A stretch of DNA of 32,736 nt, taken from positions 1-32,736 of the forward strand of contig CALCRE010000268.1 of NCBI GenBank assembly GCA_937894465.1, read 5' to 3'. Below are positions 1 through 7,339 of the stretch, piece by piece. Below the pieces are notes generated by a model, which made no database searches, had not been told where the DNA came from, and was given only the letters and a program-made list of their open reading frames with translations. The number at the start of each line of letters is the position of its first letter. Position 1 is the stretch's first letter. The stretch comes from an uncultured Clostridia bacterium. GTDB lineage: Bacteria > Bacillota > Clostridia > JAAYHZ01. A program made the position numbers and the translations under genes.

Positions 1-365
1 CAAAAATCGATATATTTTTTCCTAATGAAAATGAAGCCATGGCAATCACAGGAGAATCCACTGCTGAAAAAGCCATTGATGTGTTAAAATCCGTTATTCC
101 TGTGGTGGCAGTCAAGCTAGGAGCAAATGGTGCGATCACCTATTATCAAGGAAAATCCGGTTTCTTCGAGTCTATTGATGTACCCAAAGTAGATGCCGTA
201 GGAGCAGGGGACAGCTTTGACGCCGGTTTTGTTTATGGATTCATCACCGGAGAGGATATGGACACTTGTACACGTATGGGTAACATCACCGGAAGCTTGA
301 ACATCAGGGGAGAAGGGGGAACCAAAACCCAACCTTATTATGACGAGTTTAAGCAATATTTATAA
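1..365 (+). CDS. PfkB-family sugar kinase, C-terminal part (5' truncated by window edge)
   Basis: The reading frame is open from base 3 and runs to TAA at 363-365; its start lies outside the window. The encoded part begins IDIFFPNENEAMAITGE, the lid/substrate region typical of ribokinase-like PfkB kinases. It carries the second PfkB signature, DAVGAGDSFDAGF, where GAGD forms the anion hole and supplies the catalytic Asp. These enzymes phosphorylate a sugar or sugar-like alcohol with ATP in the cytoplasm. The substrate cannot be read from the remaining C-terminal part. The gene ends in a strong hairpin terminator about 50 bases downstream, so it closes its transcription unit. The next gene on the same strand is more than 2 kb away. 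Confidence 0.9.
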   Translation, partial: KIDIFFPNENEAMAITGESTAEKAIDVLKSVIPVVAVKLGANGAITYYQGKSGFFESIDVPKVDAVGAGDSFDAGFVYGFITGEDMDTCTRMGNITGSLNIRGEGGTKTQPYYDEFKQYL

Positions 366-411
366 TCGTAATGGAATTAGTACAAAATTTGATGAGAACA
401 GTGTTTTAAAA

Positions 412-448
412 GGAAGGGTGTGATAAAGTCACTCCCTTCATCTTTTTT
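412..448 (+). terminator. Rho-independent terminator of the sugar kinase gene
   Basis: Arms GAAGGGTGTGA (413-423) and TCACTCCCTTC (429-439) pair with one T-T mismatch around a 5-base loop and are followed by a T-rich tail at 441-448. It lies 47 bases after the kinase stop. Confidence 0.85.
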
Positions 449-468
449 GCTTATTATTATAATAACTG

Positions 469-630
469 TTACTTTTGCTTTTTCCTTGTTACAATGAGAG
501 AATGAATTCTGCCTACATAACCTTGAAATCTTGAATCGTTACGGATGAACCATGACGAATAAAGGATGATACCCCAAACTGTTCCAATCTTCTTCGGCTG
601 TCCAATCACTGAATTCAAACCAACGGCATT
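469..630 (-). pseudogene. Unidentified coding-like remnant (about 53 codons, no start)
   Basis: On the minus strand a frame without a start codon is open from about 630 to TAA at 471-469. It reads NAVGLNSVIGQPKKIGTVWG, continues through FIRNDSRFQGYVGRIHSL and ends VTRKKQK. The composition looks protein-like and there are stop codons just upstream, so this is probably the 3' end of a broken gene. It may belong with the adjacent HTH remnant, which would then carry at least two frameshifts, or be a separate fragment. I do not recognise the family. Together with the HTH remnant it fills the stretch between the sugar kinase and the aminotransferase. Confidence 0.4.
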
Positions 631-649
631 TTAAATGCACTATTACCTT

Positions 650-891
650 TTAGGTCATCTTCATTGCATTTTCAAGAAGGGAGATAATATCTTCAATAAT
701 ATCATAAGCTCCTTCACGATTGCCGGAAAAGCCAAGGTACGACGCTTAGCGGAAACAAGAAGTTCATCTACAGTGATTTCAAAGATGGATGCAATGTGCG
801 GCAACAATTCCATATCAGGGTATGTGGAACCGTTCTCCCGACGGCTGATGGATTGATAAGACACTCCACAAGAACAAAAAAGGGAGCCGGC
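650..891 (-). pseudogene. Remnant of an XRE/Cro-CI-type HTH regulator (N-terminus missing, frameshifted)
   Basis: The minus-strand translation begins just after a stop codon (TAA at 894-892) with CGVSYQSISRRENGSTYPD and continues MELLPHIASIFEITVDELL. This is the recognition helix and C-terminal half of an XRE-family HTH, normally read as GVSYQSISxWENGxxYPDIExL. The first helices, which should precede it, are absent. After residues RRTLAFP the original frame becomes implausible. A shifted frame continues as GNREGAYDIIEDIISLLENA and stops at 652-650, which suggests a single-base indel. The usual Trp of the WENG motif is Arg here. The remnant overlaps the terminator of the aminotransferase gene upstream of it on the same strand, consistent with decay. 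It is not expected to make a working regulator. Confidence 0.65.
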
Positions 892-913
892 TTAAAACTC
901 GTCTCCCATTTTT
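876..913 (-). terminator. Terminator of the aminotransferase gene, possibly bidirectional
   Basis: A GGGAG/CTCCC stem (882-886 with 903-907) is followed on the minus strand by six T residues (complement of 876-881) and on the plus strand by a T-rich run (909-913). It lies 43 bases after the aminotransferase stop. Confidence 0.6.
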
Positions 914-955
914 AATTTCATTAATTTTACTTGTTTTAAATCTTATGATTTATTT

Positions 956-2224
956 TTACTTAGCGTAAGCTTCGTCTACTTTTCTGTATGCTTCGTAAAT
1001 CATGTCGATTGTTTCATCATCCCAGCTTTCGTTTATGGAAAGGTTGTATTGGATTGCTGTTGCAGCCATAGCGTTGGGGATGGGGAAATTTGCTTTTTCC
1101 TTATCTTTGTATTCGCCTGTGTATTCAGCTGCAGACCAAGGCAAATCGGTTCCAGGGAATACGTTTCTGTTCTTGTACCATGCATTCATATGAGGAATTG
1201 CTCTATATTCCGGATTTACAGGAACGCCTTCAGCTCTGAGGGCTTTTAAGTATTCGTACTTATCTTTACATGTAATGGCATCCAGGTTGACTTCCAGTCT
1301 CCAGAACCAGTAAGCAGGCTCAGCACCGGGAAGTTGTTCGGGAATGGTTACTGATTTTAAGTTCTTAAATTTCTCAGTAAATTTTTTAACAACAGCCGTT
1401 CTTCTTTCCACTATACCTGGTAACTTTTTCAATTGTTCGCTTCCGATTGCAGCTTGCAGGTCAGATAAGTTCATATTCACAGCTGCGACCACATTACCTT
1501 GGCTTGCATCTGTTCCGAAAGGCTTTCCTCTGTCGGAGTATTGACGTGATTTCCAATATAATTCTTCTGATTTTGTAAATACCACACCACCTTGTCCACC
1601 GGTGCAATGATGTTTACCGTTCATGGTGGAGAATGCAGCTACATCTCCGAATGTTCCTAAAAGTTTACCGTTCAATTTTCCGTAGTGGGCTTGCGCACAG
1701 TCTTCAATAACGGGAATGCCTTTTGCTGAAGCGATCTCTACGATTTTATCAATGTCTGTCGGTTCGCCGGCAATATGAGCAACAATGATAGCCCCGGTCA
1801 ACGGTGTAATCATCTTTGCGATTTGTTCGGAACTTGTATTGTATTTTCCGGGTGCTGCATCGGGAACAACAGGAATACAATTGCACATAACAACAGGCAT
1901 CATTCCGCCGGGGTCGGTAATAGGTCCGACAATGACTTCAGAAAACGGTTTTACTTCCAAAGCTCTTAAAGCCACATATACAGCATTTGTACCGGAGTTA
2001 ACGGCATCAGCGTATCCGCCGCCCATAAATTCAGCAAATTGTTTGCAATAAGCTTCTTCATATGGTCCGTTGTAACCTTGTGGATTTCCGGATGCAATTG
2101 CCTCATCAAACATTTTGTTTACAATGGCTTTTTCTTCTGCACCATAGTGATTTCTTGCAGGCAAGGGCTTGTTGACAGCTTTTTCGCCACCATTGAGAGC
2201 CAACATTGAAATATTCTTAGACAT
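956..2224 (-). CDS. DegT/DnrJ/EryC1/StrS-family PLP aminotransferase
   Basis: The 422-residue product has the fold-type I aminotransferase layout of the DegT/StrS family. It shows the substrate/cofactor segment VNSGTNAVYVALRAL, the PLP-ring Asp in VIEDCAQAHYG, and the Schiff-base Lys in FSTMNGKHHCTGGQGGVVF. The C-terminal half (WFWRLEVNLD, EYRAIPHMNAWY) closes the active site. Family members usually transaminate keto-sugars or cyclitol ketones for sugar-nucleotide, aminocyclitol or antibiotic pathways; the substrate here is unknown. ATG at 2224 is chosen because GGAGGT lies seven bases upstream; the alternative ATG at 2245 has no such site. It is divergent from the M24 peptidase across a shared AT-rich promoter region. 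The gene stands alone and ends in its own terminator. Confidence 0.9.
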   Translation of the reverse strand: MSKNISMLALNGGEKAVNKPLPARNHYGAEEKAIVNKMFDEAIASGNPQGYNGPYEEAYCKQFAEFMGGGYADAVNSGTNAVYVALRALEVKPFSEVIVGPITDPGGMMPVVMCNCIPVVPDAAPGKYNTSSEQIAKMITPLTGAIIVAHIAGEPTDIDKIVEIASAKGIPVIEDCAQAHYGKLNGKLLGTFGDVAAFSTMNGKHHCTGGQGGVVFTKSEELYWKSRQYSDRGKPFGTDASQGNVVAAVNMNLSDLQAAIGSEQLKKLPGIVERRTAVVKKFTEKFKNLKSVTIPEQLPGAEPAYWFWRLEVNLDAITCKDKYEYLKALRAEGVPVNPEYRAIPHMNAWYKNRNVFPGTDLPWSAAEYTGEYKDKEKANFPIPNAMAATAIQYNLSINESWDDETIDMIYEAYRKVDEAYAK

Positions 2225-2271
2225 GTTAATACCTCCATGATTCATTAATTATTCTCTCATTATAGTAATAA

Positions 2272-2289
2272 AATATCACTATTGATATT
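2272..2289. promoter_or_regulatory. Perfect inverted repeat upstream of the aminotransferase gene (candidate operator)
   Basis: AATATCA-CTAT-TGATATT is a perfect 7-base inverted repeat with a 4-base spacer. It lies about 50 bases upstream of the aminotransferase start, among TATAAT-like -10 hexamers on the minus strand. The position suits a dimeric repressor or activator site. The AT-rich context makes chance occurrence possible. Confidence 0.35.
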
Positions 2290-2399
2290 ATAAGCGTAAA
2301 GTTAAGCAATAGTCTAGCCTTTTATGTGATGAATGTTGATTTATTTAATAATTAAAATTATATATCGGGATAAAATTCATATAAAAAAACAATAGTTAG

Positions 2400-2429
2400 T
2401 TACATGATTTCATTAATTAATGTTATAAT
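2400..2429 (+). promoter_or_regulatory. Predicted SigA promoter of the M24 peptidase gene
   Basis: TTACAT (2400-2405) and TATAAT (2424-2429) are separated by 18 bases. The -10 lies 34 bases ahead of the chosen start. Confidence 0.5.
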
Positions 2430-2463
2430 CAACATTAAGTGTGAAATCCGGAGGAGAGCTATT

Positions 2464-3531
2464 ATGTTAAATACCAAGAACCTTGAATTGAAATTTTTAA
2501 GAGAAAACCAATTGGACAGCAAAGTAAAAGCATTTCTTATAAAGGACAAATATAATTGTAATTATGTCACCGGATATACCGGGGAATTTGCTGCAGCGAT
2601 TATTACCGGTGGTAATAACTATATTGTGGTCAATTCATTGTATGCAGAGCAAGTCAAACAAGAAACGACCGGGTATATACCGGTGGTCTATTCCGATGAT
2701 GCCAATGAGACCATTGCGCAGATCTTGGAAAACGAGCAGATCAAAGATATTGCAGGTGAATTCATTTCTGAAGAAGAGGCATGTTCTAAATATAGAGTGA
2801 AAAGTGCAGTGAAGAAGAATGATTATTTAACTGAAAAAAGAATCATTAAGAACCAATTTGAATTGGACTGTGTCAAGAAAGCCAATCAGATATCCTGTGA
2901 TGCATTCAATCATTGTCTAGGATTAATCAAGCCCGGCATAACCGAATTAGAAGTTGCAGCAGAGCTGGAGTATTACATGAAAAAACACGGTTCCTACCAT
3001 ACATCATTTGATACCATTGTAGTTTCAGGGATCCGTTCGGCATTACCTCACGGGACACCGGGGGAGAAGAAAATCGAAATCGGAGATCCTGTTACCATGG
3101 ACTTCGGAGCAACCTACCGTTCCTATTGTGCAGATATTACCAGGACTGTTTTTGTGGGCAATCCTACCGATGAAATGAAAAATATATACAATGTGGTTTT
3201 GGATGCTCAAAAAAGGACAACGGATTATGTCAAAAGCGGATTGACCGGTGCGCAAATCGATTCCTATGCACGTGACATCATCGCAAAAGCCGGTTACGGA
3301 GATTGTTTCGTACACGGTTTAGGGCACGGTGTGGGTTTGCAAATCCATGAAGCACCCTCATTGAACAGAAGAGGGAATGTTGCCATTCCGGAAAATTCTG
3401 TGGTGACTGTGGAACCCGGAATCTACAAAAGTCAAACCGGAGGGGTTCGCATTGAAGATTCCGTAATTGTGAAAAAGGACGGAGTGGAAGTTCTCACTGC
3501 ATCTGCAGACAAAAAATTGATTATTCTGTAA
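2464..3531 (+). CDS. M24B-family Xaa-Pro peptidase
   Basis: The 355-residue protein has an N-terminal creatinase-like domain (about 1-125) and a C-terminal pita-bread metallopeptidase domain (about 130-355). All five metal ligands of M24B enzymes can be located: the two Asp of MDFGATYRSYCADITRT, the His of HGLGHGVGLQIHEAP, the Glu of VEPGIY and the Glu of GGVRIEDSV. Such enzymes release N-terminal residues next to proline (aminopeptidase P) or split Xaa-Pro dipeptides in the cytoplasm. The two activities cannot be separated from sequence alone. ATG at 2464 is preferred because GGAGGAG lies just upstream; the longer frame from 2404 would start within the predicted promoter. The gene appears monocistronic. 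Confidence 0.9.
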   Translation: MLNTKNLELKFLRENQLDSKVKAFLIKDKYNCNYVTGYTGEFAAAIITGGNNYIVVNSLYAEQVKQETTGYIPVVYSDDANETIAQILENEQIKDIAGEFISEEEACSKYRVKSAVKKNDYLTEKRIIKNQFELDCVKKANQISCDAFNHCLGLIKPGITELEVAAELEYYMKKHGSYHTSFDTIVVSGIRSALPHGTPGEKKIEIGDPVTMDFGATYRSYCADITRTVFVGNPTDEMKNIYNVVLDAQKRTTDYVKSGLTGAQIDSYARDIIAKAGYGDCFVHGLGHGVGLQIHEAPSLNRRGNVAIPENSVVTVEPGIYKSQTGGVRIEDSVIVKKDGVEVLTASADKKLIIL

Positions 3532-3620
3532 CTAGATAAGATTACTACAGAAAAATGTACTCATTTTTGTGTGGAGATGTGTGTATAGATAAAAGATAAG
3601 GATTAAGGTTTTAATTTTGC

Positions 3621-4880
3621 ATGAAATTTAATAAAAAAATTATATTGATCGGTTTGGGCTTTTTTACAGTAACCGTCGCTTGGTCGGTTTATAATGCATT
3701 TGTACCGGTATTTTTAGATAAATTAATCGATAACACCGTACTCATCGGATTTGTCATGACATTTGATAACATATCAGGTGTCATTCTTCAACCGTACTTC
3801 GGAAGCCTCAGCGACCGAACCAACACTCGTTTCGGCAGGAGAATGCCTTTTCTATTAATCGGCATTCCAATAGCGGCAGTGGCTCTTACCTTGATTCCTT
3901 TTCATGTCAATCTCCTTTCTTTGATGGGTGCAATCATTGTCATGAATTTCGGCATGAGCATTTATCGTGCACCTGTAGTGGCAATGATGCCGGACTGCAC
4001 ACTGGAGCATAAAAGAAGCCAAGCAAACGGTATCATCAACCTGATGGGTGGACTGGGCACACTGATTGCCTTTTTATTAGGGGGTATGCTCTTCGACTAT
4101 AACGAAAAATTGCCTTTCTTCGCATGTGCAGCCATTATGGTCTTAGCAGTCGTCATTTTAGCGATTTTTTATAAAGAACCTTCAGCTCCTTTATATGACC
4201 AACCTGATACAAACAATCATGAAGATGCAGATGAGACGGAGATCGCGGAAAAAAAGACCCGTAACATTCTAAAAAGAATCAACATTGCATTTGTTGAACA
4301 CAAAGAATTAATCTTGTTATTGGTTGCGGTATTCTTTTTATTCTGCGGATACAACGCCATTGAAACCTATTTGTCATTGTACTCCACCTACATATTGAAT
4401 ATAACCCCGGGGGATGCTGCCTTCTTGTTTGCTTTGTTGGCAGGATCGTTTTTGGTTTCCAGCATTCCGGCAGGATATGTAGGAGAAAAAATCGGAAGGT
4501 TAAAGAGCATGATTATAGGGTTGGTGGTCATCAGTATATGCCTGACCTTTATTATGGTTTATCCGGTGAAACAAGTTGTACAAATTTTAATGATTCTAAG
4601 CGGGTTTTGCTGGGCTTTGGTTATGATTAATTCATATCCATATGTTGTGAGCTTAGCACCGAAAAACAAAACCGGAAAATATACCGGATATTATTATTTC
4701 TTTTCATTTTTCGCTAGTATCGTCAGCCCTTTGCTGTTCGGTGCCATTGTGGATTGGATTGATGACTATGCTGTTTTGTTCTTCTATTCAGCGACCATGT
4801 TTTTAATTGCACTGTGTTTCTTGATACCGTTATATATTATGAAAAACAGTAGAAAAAAGATTTCACATGAACAAAGTTAA
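3621..4880 (+). CDS. MFS transporter, GPH/SLC45-like (probable sugar:cation symporter)
   Basis: The 419-residue protein has 12 predicted membrane segments in two halves. They are joined by a charged cytoplasmic loop at about 195-225 (DQPDTNNHEDADETEIAEKK). The loop between helices 2 and 3 reads GSLSDRTNTRFGRRMPF, matching the GxxSDRxxxRxGRRxP signature of GPH and SLC45 sucrose/glycoside symporters. Helix 1 contains VAWSVYNAFVPVFL, also typical of that group. It probably imports a sugar or glycoside with a proton or cation. No ABC, PTS or hydrolase gene lies beside it, so the substrate is open. The Shine-Dalgarno (AAGG, distant) is weak. A nearby sugar kinase and peptidase do not define a pathway. 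Confidence 0.85.
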   Translation: MKFNKKIILIGLGFFTVTVAWSVYNAFVPVFLDKLIDNTVLIGFVMTFDNISGVILQPYFGSLSDRTNTRFGRRMPFLLIGIPIAAVALTLIPFHVNLLSLMGAIIVMNFGMSIYRAPVVAMMPDCTLEHKRSQANGIINLMGGLGTLIAFLLGGMLFDYNEKLPFFACAAIMVLAVVILAIFYKEPSAPLYDQPDTNNHEDADETEIAEKKTRNILKRINIAFVEHKELILLLVAVFFLFCGYNAIETYLSLYSTYILNITPGDAAFLFALLAGSFLVSSIPAGYVGEKIGRLKSMIIGLVVISICLTFIMVYPVKQVVQILMILSGFCWALVMINSYPYVVSLAPKNKTGKYTGYYYFFSFFASIVSPLLFGAIVDWIDDYAVLFFYSATMFLIALCFLIPLYIMKNSRKKISHEQS

Positions 4881-5068
4881 GGTAAGAAAGAACAGTTGAG
4901 ACATAGATTACATGGTGAATATCTTGAAACGGTTGTTTTTTTATGTTGTAAATGCTAATAATAATATTAATGTTTGGCTCCGAACTCTTTCAAAGGTTTC
5001 AAAAGTCTTGAATGGAACCATTAATATACATAATGCATATCATAATATGTATTGAGAGGTGTATAAAT

Positions 5069-6328
5069 ATGGGAAAATTTATTGTAAGAGGGGGCCGTCC
5101 TTTAAACGGTAGTGTCAAAATCCAAGGTTCGAAAAACGCCGTTCTACCGATTATTGCTGCTTCTTTGCTAAACAAAGGAACATGCACGTTAAAAAATTGT
5201 CCTAACTTACGAGATGTGAATGTCGCCATAGAAATTTTAAATATCATTGGCGCGGAAACCACATTTTCTGACCACATCATCCGGACTTCATGTAAGCAAG
5301 TCAAAGAAACTGTTGTACCAAATCATTTAGCAACCGAAATGCGTTCTTCCATCATATTTTTAGGGCCGATGCTGGCAAGATGCAAGGAAATAAGCATCAG
5401 TTATCCGGGCGGGTGTGAAATCGGTCCAAGGCCGATTGACATACATATAAAGGCTTTAAAGAAAATGGGTGCGGAAATATTCTTCGCGAATGAAGGAATA
5501 TTGTGTTGCAAGGCGAAAGAATTAATAGGTTGTGAAATGAACTTGGATTATCCGAGTGTCGGAGCAACTGAAAACATTATGTTAGCTGCAGTTTACGCAA
5601 AAGGACGCACCATTATTAACAATCCTGCCAAAGAACCGGAAATCATCAGTCTTCAAAACTTTCTGAAGGCATTAGGAGTATCGGTGTATGGAGCAGGATC
5701 CGGTAGAATTGTTGTTGAGGGATGTGATGAAATCGATTGCGATATGGAGTTTGATATCATTCCGGATCGTATCGAAGCAGGGACGTTTATGGCCGCAGCG
5801 GCCATTACTGAAGGGGATCTGGTTTTGGAAAATATCATACCGGGTCATATTCGGCCGATTATCCTTAAAATGACCGAAGCCGGTTGCCAAATCCAAGAAG
5901 AGGAAGACCGATTACGGATTATGGCACCAAAAATTTTAAAAGCGGTGGACATCATCAGAACATCGCCTTACCCGGGATTTCCTACGGATATGCAACCTCA
6001 AATGACATCTATACTGTCGGTGGCTCAAGGTACCTCTATTATGATCGAAACTGTGTTTGACAATCGTTTCGGTTTTTCTGAAGAGCTGAAGAAAATGAGT
6101 GCCGATATCATTATCGAGGGAAGAACGGCAGTGATCAAGGGTGTATCGGAATTGACCGGTACTTATGTAAAATCCAAAGACCTGCGAGGCGGAGCGGCGT
6201 TAATTCTTGCCGGATTAAAAGCAAAAGGTGAAACGGTTGTAGATGGTGCCGTGCATATTGAAAGAGGATATGATAGAATAGAAGACAAATTAAGAAGCGT
6301 TGGTGCAGATATCATAAAAATTGATTAG
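5069..6328 (+). CDS. murA: UDP-N-acetylglucosamine 1-carboxyvinyltransferase
   Basis: This enzyme transfers enolpyruvyl from phosphoenolpyruvate to UDP-GlcNAc, the first committed step of peptidoglycan synthesis in the cytoplasm. The 419-residue length is the family standard. Visible landmarks are the N-terminal KIQGSKNAVLPIIAASLL (Lys and Asn of the active site), the catalytic Cys at residue 116 in YPGGCEIGPRPID, the IPDRIEAGTFM segment with the conserved Arg, and YPGFPTDMQPQ. ATG at 5069 fits the family N-terminus (MGKFIVRGG) and the upstream GAGAGG. An in-frame ATG at 5012 would add 19 atypical residues. A small inverted repeat (ATACATA at 5026-5032, TATGTAT at 5046-5052) lies just ahead of the Shine-Dalgarno. 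ftsQ follows after 15 bases, so the two are likely co-transcribed. Confidence 0.97.
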   Translation: MGKFIVRGGRPLNGSVKIQGSKNAVLPIIAASLLNKGTCTLKNCPNLRDVNVAIEILNIIGAETTFSDHIIRTSCKQVKETVVPNHLATEMRSSIIFLGPMLARCKEISISYPGGCEIGPRPIDIHIKALKKMGAEIFFANEGILCCKAKELIGCEMNLDYPSVGATENIMLAAVYAKGRTIINNPAKEPEIISLQNFLKALGVSVYGAGSGRIVVEGCDEIDCDMEFDIIPDRIEAGTFMAAAAITEGDLVLENIIPGHIRPIILKMTEAGCQIQEEEDRLRIMAPKILKAVDIIRTSPYPGFPTDMQPQMTSILSVAQGTSIMIETVFDNRFGFSEELKKMSADIIIEGRTAVIKGVSELTGTYVKSKDLRGGAALILAGLKAKGETVVDGAVHIERGYDRIEDKLRSVGADIIKID

Positions 6329-6343
6329 AACGGCGGAATTTGT

Positions 6344-7159
6344 ATGAGAGTTAGGTATTTTATACCTGTAATATTACTTTTGGCGTTGCTTGCTTTTTTT
6401 GCGTTGCTATTGAATTTACAGTATTTTAATATAACCGAGTTGGTATTTGAAGGTAATAAAATTTATCAAGACAGTACTCTGATCAAAGATACCAACTTAA
6501 AAACGAATGAGAACGGGTTCAAACAATTATTTGACCAAGGGGGTAAATTGTATCTTTTCAGATACTCCAAGGAAGAAGAACACCTTAAAAATATATTTCC
6601 TTACATAAAGGACATCCGTATTACATATCAAGTGCCGGACACCATTTCTTATGTCATAGAAGAAAGAAATGCTATTTTCTATACTGCTTATTTAGGGACA
6701 TACTTGGTGTTGGATCACGAAGGAACAGTTTTGGAAGTTTCGGAATCAGCACCGGATAAAGATTTGATTCTGCTCTCCGGGATATCTTTCACCACATTTA
6801 AAACCGGAAAAAAACTTGACTTGGAAAATACAAACAAGCTGGATACGGCAGCGGTTACTTTTAACGCAATTAAAAAAGCGGATGACAAGGGAACGTATAT
6901 CGAAGAATTCTTACCCCTTGTAGAAGAAATAAGCTTTGCCGATAAGAAGAACATTCATATGATGTTGAAGAATAAAATTATGGCTATTATTCCGGCAGAT
7001 GACAATATTACATACAACATCAATTCATTGTTGGATATTTATTTTAAAAGCCTGCAGGTCAAAGGAAACGGCGTTTTAGACTTTACCGGAACCAATCCCG
7101 TTTTTACACCTATAACGGGACAAAAGCAAGAAACATCATCGGCAACAACCCAAGGATAG
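6344..7159 (+). CDS. ftsQ: Cell division protein FtsQ/DivIB
   Basis: The 271-residue protein has a very short cytoplasmic N-terminus, one membrane helix (about 5-25, rich in Leu/Ala/Phe) and a large extracytoplasmic part. A POTRA domain follows directly: YFNITELVFEGNKIYQDSTL, then a KDIRITYQVPDTISYVIEERN strand-turn typical of FtsQ. The beta domain contains YLVLDHEGTVLE. FtsQ/DivIB connects with DivIC/FtsB and FtsL at the septum and helps recruit and activate the septal synthases. The C-terminus is Thr/Ser/Gln-rich and probably disordered. The position after murA and before the ftsA-like gene and ftsZ is the usual clostridial dcw order. The Shine-Dalgarno is weak, which suggests translational coupling to murA. 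Confidence 0.9.
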   Translation: MRVRYFIPVILLLALLAFFALLLNLQYFNITELVFEGNKIYQDSTLIKDTNLKTNENGFKQLFDQGGKLYLFRYSKEEEHLKNIFPYIKDIRITYQVPDTISYVIEERNAIFYTAYLGTYLVLDHEGTVLEVSESAPDKDLILLSGISFTTFKTGKKLDLENTNKLDTAAVTFNAIKKADDKGTYIEEFLPLVEEISFADKKNIHMMLKNKIMAIIPADDNITYNINSLLDIYFKSLQVKGNGVLDFTGTNPVFTPITGQKQETSSATTQG

Positions 7160-7201
7160 CAATATATTGTGCAAAATGGATCTATAAAGCACAATATATT
7201 G
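7160..7201. repeat. Perfect 13-base inverted repeat between ftsQ and the ftsA-like gene
   Basis: CAATATATTGTGC (7160-7172) and GCACAATATATTG (7189-7201) are exact reverse complements separated by 16 bases, beginning one base after the ftsQ stop. A short T-rich stretch (7205-7209) follows. It may be a weak intrinsic terminator or a regulator binding site. A strong promoter 31 bases further on supports a transcription-unit break here. Confidence 0.6.
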
Positions 7202-7231
7202 AAATTTTTATGACGTTTTTCATATTAACTA

Positions 7232-7260
7232 TTGTAATTAAAACATAAAAACGATATGAT
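7232..7260 (+). promoter_or_regulatory. Predicted SigA promoter of the ftsA-like gene
   Basis: TTGTAA (7232-7237), a 17-base spacer and TATGAT (7255-7260) form a good vegetative promoter. Predicted transcription would start near 7267, giving a leader of about 73 bases before the chosen TTG. Confidence 0.65.
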
Positions 7261-7339
7261 ATTACTTAGTAAAATCGAACATAATCTTGGTGTTCGAAAA
7301 ATACTTGATTATAAAAATCGGAAGCCGGGAGTGAAAATA

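Noticed and set aside
635..856. Plus-strand open frame of 73 codons
   Set aside because: It is antisense to the recognisable HTH remnant, and its translation has no family features.
3547..3572. Hairpin ACAGAAAAATG / CATTTTTGTGT after the M24 peptidase gene
   Set aside because: The stem is almost all A-T, has a mismatch and lacks a following T-run; too weak to call a terminator.
7256..7339. Longer N-terminus of the ftsA-like protein from ATG 7256
   Set aside because: The ATG is inside the predicted -10 box TATGAT and has no Shine-Dalgarno; the added residues do not resemble FtsA.
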